This document shows positions 6,014 through 11,585 of a stretch of DNA of 12,172 nucleotides, one piece after another (the stretch's first letter is position 1; each line of letters opens with the position of its first letter). A model generated the notes under the pieces. The model worked only from the letters and a program-made list of their open reading frames with translations, did not search any database and had not been told where the DNA came from. Origin of the DNA: JBOGED01 sp050743625 (GTDB lineage Bacteria; Actinomycetota; Nitriliruptoria; Euzebyales; Egibacteraceae); contig JBOGED010000283.1 in assembly GCA_050743625.1 (NCBI GenBank), positions 1-12,172 on the forward strand, in the 5' to 3' direction. The translations under genes and the position numbers were made by a program.

Positions 6014-6638
6014 AACGTCTGGGCCGGGAGAGCTCGAGCCCTCGGGGAGCCCGACGCACGAGGACGTCACCGTCACCCATCCGGGGCCGCACGATCATTA
6101 CGGGTGCTCACGAACGAGCGGTCGACGACCGGTTCACACGTGGCTGATCACATCACCGTGCCGGGGTCCAATCGTCATCGTCAGATAGACGACGCCGGAC
6201 ACGGGGCCGCACCGCACCGGCGCGACGGTGACCAGCTCCTGGACAGGCAGCCGGCGCGTGTCTAGATGGTCAGCAGGCGTGGTTCAGGGCGACCGGCCCG
6301 AACGTCCAGAGCTGGTGCCCCACGGCCCCTCGGTGCCGGATCAGCGGGTACCAGTGGGGAGGCCGTCGGCGGACACGGGAACGACGTCATCGGCGGCCCG
6401 GGTCGAGGAGACCCGTACCGCCCCTTCCCCGGCGAAAGGCACCCTCAGCTCTGCACTCGCCGGACTCCTTCGCGACTACACCGGCCCCCCGCGCCGACTT
6501 CCTCGCCCTCGCCCGAGCGCAGTGAACGCCGGAGCCAGCCGCTGGCTCGACGATCTCACTCAGCGGTTACCCGGTGACGCTGGGCGGGCGCTGCGAGCGG
6601 ACGGCTTCGACGGGCCATCCCCGCGAACTCGCGCCGAT
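6014..6638. other. 625-bp stretch without a recognisable gene
   Basis: Between the protoglobin stop and the small zinc-ribbon gene I find no supportable coding region. The open frames at 6228-6716 and 6266-6577 on the plus strand have compositions dominated by Arg, Pro and Ser and match no family. The stretch holds copy B of the 32-bp repeat (6207-6238). A minus-strand frame from about 6276 to 6138 reads through it but lacks a start after its upstream stop codon. It is probably eroded DNA. Confidence 0.6.
6207..6238. repeat. 32-bp exact repeat, copy B
   Basis: Identical to 4410-4441. The flanking bases diverge on both sides, so the shared block has sharp limits. The minus-strand reading here is QELVTVAPVRCGPV followed by a short open frame that ends in TGA near 6138. 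Confidence 0.8.
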
Positions 6639-6851
6639 TCAGCGTCTGGGGTCCGCGGCTGCCGCCGACGAGTTCTTTGCGGGGAGCACGTCCGCCCCTG
6701 TCGGGCGACTCTCTAAACGACGGGCCATAGATTCGCAAACAGGACAACATGCCAGGCCAGGACCCATTACCCGGTCGCTCCAGTGGCGCTCGATGTAGAA
6801 CCAGCGGCCGCAGAGCTCGCAGTAACCCCACAGCTCGGGCTCCGCGATCAT
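6639..6851 (-). CDS. small zinc-ribbon-like protein
   Basis: The product is 70 aa with two CxxC knuckles, C11-x2-C14 (YCELCGRWFY) and C36-x2-C39 (ACCPVCES), separated by about 20 residues. This is the signature of a small zinc ribbon. The tail after residue 50 is low-complexity. I chose ATG 6851 because it overlaps the TGA of the upstream membrane-protein gene (ATGA) and has GGAGG (6858-6862) 6 bases ahead. The in-frame ATG at 6857 would have no spacing to that site. Its function is unknown; it could bind nucleic acid or a protein partner. Confidence 0.6.
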   Translation of the reverse strand: MIAEPELWGYCELCGRWFYIERHWSDRVMGPGLACCPVCESMARRLESRPTGADVLPAKNSSAAAADPRR

Positions 6852-7072
6852 CGCCATCCTCCGCGCTGGTCGCGAAGCTCGTACCGTCCCGCGCGCTTGT
6901 CCAGGCGAGCGCCCAGCGTGCGGCCGACTAGCGTGCTGGCCAGCACGATAAGCGCCAATGTCAGCCAGCCCTGCCCGGCGATCTGGGACAGTAGCAGGCC
7001 CAGCACGATGCCCGTGACGGATCCGAAAATCGTGCCGGCCTCCGTCTTCATCGACTGCGAGCCCACAGCCAT
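6848..7072 (-). CDS. small two-helix membrane protein
   Basis: The product is 74 aa with two hydrophobic segments, near residues 13-32 (GTIFGSVTGIVLGLLLSQIA) and 36-53 (WLTLALIVLASTLVGRTL), and a basic C-terminal tail. I do not recognise the family. ATG 7072 has GGAGG 8 bases ahead. Its stop overlaps the start of the zinc-ribbon gene, so the two are cotranslated. It diverges from the second three-domain regulator across about 115 bp carrying a palindromic operator-like array, so it may be a target of that regulator. Confidence 0.6.
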   Translation of the reverse strand: MAVGSQSMKTEAGTIFGSVTGIVLGLLLSQIAGQGWLTLALIVLASTLVGRTLGARLDKRAGRYELRDQRGGWR

Positions 7073-7134
7073 CTTCCCAACCTCCTACGACGTCCTGGGT
7101 CGAGAAGGAGCGTAAGCAGTACTGGCCGACACCG

Positions 7135-7156
7135 CTAAGATCATTAGTATCGCTAA
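7135..7156. promoter_or_regulatory. operator-like array CTAA / TTAG / CTAA in a divergent promoter region
   Basis: CTAA (7135-7138), TTAG (7144-7147) and CTAA (7153-7156) are spaced by exactly 9 bp and form two overlapping palindromes, CTAAGATCATTAG and TTAGTATCGCTAA. The second has the same TTAG-N5-CTAA form as the palindrome in the marR promoter (4743-4755). It lies 31 bp before the start of the second three-domain regulator and about 60 bp upstream of the divergent membrane-protein gene. -10-like hexamers (TAAGAT 7136-7141, TAGTAT 7145-7150) overlap it, so a bound protein would block transcription. Confidence 0.55.
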
Positions 7157-7186
7157 TCAGCTACGGAGTCGCGGCAAGGGGCAGGG

Positions 7187-8320
7187 ATGGGCTGGGAAAG
7201 CAGCGGTGTAGAGAGCCTGGACTCGGTGCTGGGCGGGCTGATCCCCGGTGACAACATCGTCTGGGTCGTCGGCGGCCAAAGCCAACGGATCGACCGGCTC
7301 GAGAATGCCTTCCTGGACGCCGGACGGCGTGTGGGCGTCCCATGCTCGTACGTCACGACGCGCACTCCCCCCAACGAGGTCACCGCCAGGTTCGGGAGCG
7401 ACGTGACCGTGGTCGATGCGCGGCCGGGAAACCCGCTCGCCGACCCGACCGCCCTGGAGCAGGCGGTGGTCAGCGCGGCTCGTGCGACGCCGGGCCGCGT
7501 CGTATTCGACAGCCTGGACACGCTCTCCGAGCGCTGGGACGCGCAGCGGGCGCTGAGGTTCTTCTCCAGGGTGTGTCCGCAGCTGTTCGACCTCGAAGCG
7601 CTGGCCTACTGGCGCGTACCACGCCGCATCCTCGGCTCCACGTTCATCTCCGAGCTGCAGAAGATGACCCAGTGCGTGCTGGAGATCGGCGGCGGGCATC
7701 TCCGGGTGGTCAAGGCTGACGGCCGGCCGCTGCAGGTGCAGGGTCAGCTGTTCCGCCTCGAGGACGGCGAGGACGGCCTGGTCGAGCTGCGTGGGGAGCG
7801 CGCGCTAGGGCGGCTTGGAGAAGGACTCGCACGCCTGCGGCAGCAACGCCGTCTCACCCAGGCCGAGGTGGCGCGACTCGCGGGCGTCTCGCCAAGCGCG
7901 ATCTCGCAGGCCGAGGCCGGCCGGCGCGGGCTGTCACTCGACACGCTGCTGACGCTCACCGAGCGCGCCGGGATCGGCCTCGACGAGCTGCTCGGCAACC
8001 GGTACCAAGGGGACTACATCCTCGCGCGGCGCGACCGCAGCTTGGCCACCCAGCCAAACACCGCGCTGTTGGACAACCCTGCTCTGGGATTGCGCGCCTA
8101 CCTCATCCGGCTAGGACCCGGGGAAGCCGGCACCCCTCCAACACCCCATAAAGGCGTCGAGCTGCTGATGGTCGCCGCAGGCCTCGTGCAGGTCACGCTG
8201 CGCGCGGATACGCCGGTCATGCGCGCTGGCGATGCCCTGCTCGCCGCCCGTGTGCCTATCGGCGGATGGCGCAACATCCTGACCGAATCCGCCAGACTGT
8301 TCTGGATCCTCCGGGACTGA
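7187..8320 (+). CDS. KaiC/RecA-like pseudo-ATPase + XRE helix-turn-helix + cupin-like regulator (copy 2)
   Basis: The product is 377 aa, the same length and domain order as the gene at 2350. Residues 1-195 are KaiC/RecA-like (GVESLDSVLGGLIPGDNIVW), with VVGGQSQRID in place of Walker A and a retained Walker B-like RVVFDSL (D108, S109). A shared KADGR motif (176-180) closes the domain. Residues 207-265 are the XRE helix-turn-helix (TQAEVARLAGVSPSAISQAE). Residues 300-377 are cupin-like, again without the expected histidines; PIGGWRN replaces the usual PxxxHxxxN turn. ATG 7187 has AAGGGG (7176-7181) ahead. The two proteins are clearly paralogues but well diverged. A likely DNA-binding regulator whose N-terminal domain may bind a nucleotide or a partner rather than hydrolyse ATP. 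Confidence 0.8.
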   Translation: MGWESSGVESLDSVLGGLIPGDNIVWVVGGQSQRIDRLENAFLDAGRRVGVPCSYVTTRTPPNEVTARFGSDVTVVDARPGNPLADPTALEQAVVSAARATPGRVVFDSLDTLSERWDAQRALRFFSRVCPQLFDLEALAYWRVPRRILGSTFISELQKMTQCVLEIGGGHLRVVKADGRPLQVQGQLFRLEDGEDGLVELRGERALGRLGEGLARLRQQRRLTQAEVARLAGVSPSAISQAEAGRRGLSLDTLLTLTERAGIGLDELLGNRYQGDYILARRDRSLATQPNTALLDNPALGLRAYLIRLGPGEAGTPPTPHKGVELLMVAAGLVQVTLRADTPVMRAGDALLAARVPIGGWRNILTESARLFWILRD

Positions 8321-8326
8321 AAGCCG

Positions 8327-8342
8327 GGACCCCCGCAGGTCC
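8327..8342 (+). terminator. weak stem-loop after copy 2
   Basis: GGACC (8327-8331) pairs with GGTCC (8338-8342) around a 6-nt loop, followed by GTTTCGT. The stem is short. It is noted because it sits where the fragment copy at 4608-4624 has a stronger hairpin. Confidence 0.25.
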
Positions 8343-8433
8343 GTTTCGTCACGCTCACCGACGCGTCCTCTGACCTTGGCGACGGTATTCAGCGGCTCCA
8401 AGTACTGCTCGCCGCACCCTCGCCCGACCCGGC

Positions 8434-9540
8434 TTAAGGGCGCTGCGGCGAGCCGAGCCGTTTCGCGAGCTGCTCGGCTGCGCGCCGGTCGGGGGCGGGC
8501 AAGAAGTGCGTGTACACCCCGAGCGTCGTCGCGCCGCCACCGGCATGGCCGAGCCGCCCGGCGACGGTGCGCAGGTCGCTGATGCCTTCCGTGAGCATCG
8601 TCGTGCCCATGAAGTGCCTGAGCCGGCGGGGGTCGGCGGAGACCCCGGCCTTCCGGGCGACGCGCTGGATCCGCCGCGTGACGGTCTGAGGGTTGAGCGC
8701 CGCACTGCCGTCGACCTCGCTGGAGAAGACGTAGCCGTCGTGGAGCAGCTCGGCCCCGCAGACGCGCGCCCGCTCTATGCAGCGTGCGTGATGCTCCGTG
8801 AGGATCTCGACGGTGAGCTCGTCGAGCGCGATCCTTCGGATCTGATGCCGCTTCGGGTCCTTCTCGACGAGCGCGGACCCAGCCTGGACACGGTTGCGAG
8901 CGATCACGAGGTCCCCTTCGGCGAGGCGGACCCGCGGCCAGCGGAGGCCGCACAGCTCGCCGCGGCGAACACCGCTGATGATCGCGACCCACAGCAGCGT
9001 GCCGAGGTCCGCGTCATCCTGCCAGGCGACATCCAGCAGCCGAGTCACCCCCTCGAGCGTGGGTGGCTCGATCTCCTTGCGGGCCAACCGCGGTGGGGAG
9101 GCGAGCACGGCTGGGTTCTCGTTGAGCCAACCCCACTTGACCGCCTGGCCGAGCGCGGACCGCAGGATGAAGTGGACCTGGCGGACCGACGAGTTCGCCA
9201 TGGGCCGGCCGCCCTTGCCGCCGGCCTTCCGTAGCCGGGCGTAGAAGCGCTCGAGGATCTCGACGTCGACCTTCTTGGGGGGGAGCTTGCCCAGCGCAGG
9301 GAGGATGTGGCGGCGGATGTAGGCGTCGTAGCTGTGGCGGGTGGTCGCTTCCAGCTCGGCGACCTCCAGCCAGGCCTCGATGATCTCGGCGACCGTCCGG
9401 CGAGTGCTCGGGCGTTTCCCGGCGTCGGCCTGAGACAGGAGCTGCGTGCGCAGCTTCTCGGCCTCTTTCTCCGTCGCGGCGGTGCCGTTGAGGTACCGCT
9501 GCTTGCCCGTCAGCGGGTCTTTGCCCGCGTACACCCACAC
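8434..9540 (-). CDS. tyrosine recombinase (phage/ICE-type integrase), 5' end disturbed
   Basis: From the GTG at 9540 the product is 368 aa. It has an Arm-binding start (VYAGKDPLTGKQRYL), a SAM-like core-binding domain (about 48-150) and a catalytic domain (160-360) with Arg192 in SGVRRGEL, a Lys near 227-230, Arg308 in RRLRH, His332 in GRLGH and the nucleophile Tyr343 in GVYTHF. The first residue of the HxxR box is Arg rather than His. The GTG has no ribosome-binding site, and the coding frame continues upstream (GHIARRANGTYR) with no start. An ATG at 9584-9582 is one base out of frame and would give MARGHIARRANGTYR if one G were added to the GGG at 9577-9575. The gene sits 3' of tRNA-Cys, its likely target. 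Confidence 0.85.
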   Translation of the reverse strand: MWVYAGKDPLTGKQRYLNGTAATEKEAEKLRTQLLSQADAGKRPSTRRTVAEIIEAWLEVAELEATTRHSYDAYIRRHILPALGKLPPKKVDVEILERFYARLRKAGGKGGRPMANSSVRQVHFILRSALGQAVKWGWLNENPAVLASPPRLARKEIEPPTLEGVTRLLDVAWQDDADLGTLLWVAIISGVRRGELCGLRWPRVRLAEGDLVIARNRVQAGSALVEKDPKRHQIRRIALDELTVEILTEHHARCIERARVCGAELLHDGYVFSSEVDGSAALNPQTVTRRIQRVARKAGVSADPRRLRHFMGTTMLTEGISDLRTVAGRLGHAGGGATTLGVYTHFLPAPDRRAAEQLAKRLGSPQRP

Positions 9541-9681
9541 GCGGTAGGTGCCGTTCGCGCGCCGCGCGATGTGTCCCGTGCCATGGTGATGACGGTAACA
9601 GCCGGTGGATCCATCACCAAGGACATCACCAGCGGAGGCCGAGCACTCAGTCGCGCACCGCGAACCCGCTGCTCAGCTGCG

Positions 9682-9753
9682 AGGCCGGGGCGGGAATCGA
9701 ACCCGCGCGTAGTGGATTTGCAATCCACTGCCTTACCACTTGGCTACCCGGCC
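9682..9753 (-). tRNA. tRNA-Cys (anticodon GCA)
   Basis: A complete cloverleaf of 72 nt is read on the minus strand. The 7-bp acceptor stem GGCCGGG pairs with CCCGGCC. The anticodon stem GTGGA/TCCAC holds the loop TTGCAAA, giving anticodon GCA. The T arm is GCGGG-TTCGATT-CCCGC, and the discriminator base is U, as expected for tRNA-Cys. CCA is not encoded. Its 3' end faces the integrase gene and is the probable attachment site. The 5' end overlaps the last 10 bases of the upstream membrane-protein gene on the same strand. Confidence 0.95.
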
Positions 9754-10010
9754 GTGATGGGGTGTTGGGTGTTGCGGGCGTGGCGGACGCGGCCGACCAC
9801 GATCCATGTGGTGGCGAATCCTAACGCAAACCCGGCGTTGAGCCAGGCGGTGAAGCGCTGGCCGCGCAGGGCCCAGCCCAGCGCCACACAGCACGTACCG
9901 ATCTCCAGCATAACGAACGCCCACACCCAGCGGCGCCAGGCGATACGCAGGACGATGGGCACCATCGGTACCGCCAGGGTGTATCCCACAACGAGCAAAG
10001 GCGTGCTCAT
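9744..10010 (-). CDS. 88-aa integral membrane protein
   Basis: The product is 88 aa with about three hydrophobic segments (residues 4-22, 30-48, 56-73) and a short polar tail. I do not recognise a family. ATG 10010 is preferred to the longer frame opening at 10079 because AGGTGAG (10018-10024 on the minus strand) is well placed before it, and the extra residues upstream would span a strong palindrome. The last 10 bases, including the TAG stop, overlap the 5' end of the tRNA-Cys on the same strand. Confidence 0.55.
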   Translation of the reverse strand: MSTPLLVVGYTLAVPMVPIVLRIAWRRWVWAFVMLEIGTCCVALGWALRGQRFTAWLNAGFALGFATTWIVVGRVRHARNTQHPITAG

Positions 10011-10024
10011 GTTAAAACTCACCT

Positions 10025-10118
10025 GCAGCTTTCCTCCGTATTTGGAGGAATCTTGCATGCTCGGCCCCCATGGCCGCAACGGCAGCGCAACTTTCCTTCG
10101 GATACGGAGGAAAGCTGC
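10025..10118. repeat. pair of palindromes forming a long inverted repeat
   Basis: Left arm 10025-10050 and right arm 10093-10118 are inverted copies matching at 23 of 26 positions, the outer 17 perfectly. Each arm is itself a palindrome: TTCCTCC (10031-10037) with GGAGGAA (10044-10050), and CTTTCCTTCG (10091-10100) with CGGAGGAAAG (10105-10114), the latter with one G-T pair. The left palindrome ends next to the ribosome-binding site of the 88-aa membrane-protein gene. Two palindromes with a common consensus upstream of a gene suggest a dimeric repressor binding two sites, though an RNA structure is also possible. Confidence 0.7.
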
Positions 10119-10129
10119 GGTTTCCCGGG

Positions 10130-10327
10130 TTAGGGGCGGGTGCGGAGGGCGCGGCGGAAGGACTCGCCGAGAAGACAGGCCCAGGCGAGCACGCCCAACA
10201 CCTGGGATGGGCGCGGCAGCGCGCCGGGGCGGGCGGGGTCGATGCGTCGAAAGCGGCCCCGGCGGGTGATGTAGGGGGCGATGCGCTCGTCGGGGCGGAG
10301 GCGGGGCGCGCGACGGGTTGGCAACAT
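10130..10327 (-). CDS. 66-aa protein translationally coupled to icd
   Basis: The frame starts at ATG 10327 (TGATG overlap with the icd stop) or GTG 10330 (GTGA overlap, giving 66 aa), and ends in TAA at 10130. The N-terminal half is rich in Arg and Pro (PYITRRGRFRRIDPARPG), and the C-terminal half has a hydrophobic stretch (SQVLGVLAWACLLGESF), possibly one membrane segment. There is no clear ribosome-binding site, which fits coupling to icd. I do not recognise the family; the overlap is the main support. Confidence 0.5.
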   Translation of the reverse strand: MLPTRRAPRLRPDERIAPYITRRGRFRRIDPARPGALPRPSQVLGVLAWACLLGESFRRALRTRP

Positions 10328-11529
10328 CACATGCGCTCGATCATGGCCGTGGCGAACTGGCTGGTCGCTACCTGAGTGGCGCCTTCCATCTGGCGTGCAA
10401 AATCATACGTGACGATCTTGTCGGCGATGGTCGCTTCCAACGCTTTGACGATGAGATCGGCGGCCTCGGTCCAGCCGAGCCGGCGGATCATCATCTCGCC
10501 CGACAAGATCACCGAGCCGGGGTTGACCTTGTCCTGCCCGGCGTACTTGGGGGCGGTGCCGTGTGTGGCCTCGAAGATCGAGTGGCCGGTGTCGTAGTTG
10601 ATGTTGCCGCCGGGCGCGATGCCGATGCCGCCGACCTGCGCGGCCAAGGCGTCAGAGAGATAGTCGCCGTTGAGGTTGGTCGTGGCGAGGACGTGGTACT
10701 CGTCGGGGCGGGTGAGGACCTTCTGGAGCATCGCGTCGGCGATCTCGTCCTTCACCAGCACCTTGCCGCCAGGATCGCCACCACAGTCGTCCCAGCCCAC
10801 GGCGACGTCGGCGAACTCGTCCCGGACCAGCTCGTAGCCCCAAGAGCGGAAGGCGCCCTCAGTGAACTTCATGATGTTGCCCTTGTGCACCAATGTGACT
10901 GACGGCCAGTGGTGCTCGACCGCCTCGCGGATCGCGGCGCGGATGAGGCGCTTTGACCCCGTCTCACTGACGGGCTTGAGGCCCAGCCCCGAGTCCGGGC
11001 GGACGTCCCATCCGTAGGTCGCCTTGAAGAACTCGATCGCCTTGCGCGCCTCGTCGGTACCGGCCCGCAGCTCCATGCCGGCGTACACGTCCTCGGTGTT
11101 CTCGCGGAAGATAAGCATGTCGACCTTCGACGGCTGCTTCACCGGGCTTGGCACGCCGGTGAACCAGCGCACCGGTCGCAGGCACACGTAGAGGTCGAGG
11201 ATCTGCCGCAACGCGACGTTCAAGCTGCGGATCCCGCCCCCCACCGGGGTCGTCAGCGGTCCCTTGATCCCGACGAGGTGCTCGCGGAACGCCTCGACGG
11301 TCTCGTCGGGCAGCCACTCGCCGGTCTCGTCATAGGCCGCCTGGCCCGCGAGCACCTGCTTCCACGCGATCCGCCGGTCGCCCGCGTAGGCCGCATCGAC
11401 GGCGGCGTCGAACACGCGCACCGCCGCGGCCCAGATGTCGGGTCCTGTCCCGTCACCCTCGATGAACGGGATGATCGGCTCGTCCGGGACCTGCAGGCCC
11501 TGCGCGGCCTTCGTGATGATCTCGCCCAC
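10327..11529 (-). CDS. icd: isocitrate dehydrogenase (NADP+), E. coli type
   Basis: The product is 400 aa and catalyses oxidative decarboxylation of isocitrate to 2-oxoglutarate in the TCA cycle, producing NADPH. It is a homodimeric E. coli-type enzyme. With a constant offset of 11 from E. coli numbering, the substrate-binding residues are present: Ser102, Asn104 and Arg108 (RSLNVALRQ), Arg118 (CLRPVR), Arg142 and Tyr149 (FRENTEDVYAG). The ATHGTAPKYAG loop carries the Lys-Tyr pair that selects NADP. The Ser regulated by phosphorylation in E. coli (Ser113) is Ser102 here, though no kinase is seen. GTG 11529 has GAGGAG ahead. It overlaps the following 66-aa ORF and follows the methyltransferase stop by 56 bp. 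Confidence 0.96.
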   Translation of the reverse strand: MGEIITKAAQGLQVPDEPIIPFIEGDGTGPDIWAAAVRVFDAAVDAAYAGDRRIAWKQVLAGQAAYDETGEWLPDETVEAFREHLVGIKGPLTTPVGGGIRSLNVALRQILDLYVCLRPVRWFTGVPSPVKQPSKVDMLIFRENTEDVYAGMELRAGTDEARKAIEFFKATYGWDVRPDSGLGLKPVSETGSKRLIRAAIREAVEHHWPSVTLVHKGNIMKFTEGAFRSWGYELVRDEFADVAVGWDDCGGDPGGKVLVKDEIADAMLQKVLTRPDEYHVLATTNLNGDYLSDALAAQVGGIGIAPGGNINYDTGHSIFEATHGTAPKYAGQDKVNPGSVILSGEMMIRRLGWTEAADLIVKALEATIADKIVTYDFARQMEGATQVATSQFATAMIERM

Positions 11530-11585
11530 GCCTCGCTCCTCTACGCTCGATCGCGCCGAAGGATATCGTCAGGTGAGGCCGCGAG

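Larger units (their letters stand above)
1..9689. mobile_element. candidate integrative element inserted at tRNA-Cys (left end not in window)
   Basis: The integrase gene lies next to the 3' end of an intact tRNA-Cys, and core genes (icd, methyltransferase) lie on the other side. This suggests that everything left of about 9690 arrived by site-specific integration. Accessory-type genes, duplicated regulators and gene fragments in the left part agree. I found no second copy of the tRNA 3' end in the window, and no relaxase, replication, excisionase or phage structural genes, so the left boundary is unknown and the element may be decayed. Confidence 0.35.

Noticed and set aside
6228..6716. 162-aa plus-strand frame after the protoglobin gene.
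   Set aside because: Arg/Pro/Ser-rich composition, no motif, and it overlaps the zinc-ribbon gene, which has better start signals on the other strand.
8506..9244. Long plus-strand frames across the integrase region.
   Set aside because: They are antisense to a convincing tyrosine recombinase and show no family pattern.
10070..10902. Plus-strand frames opposite icd and the 66-aa ORF.
   Set aside because: They are antisense to a certain icd gene.
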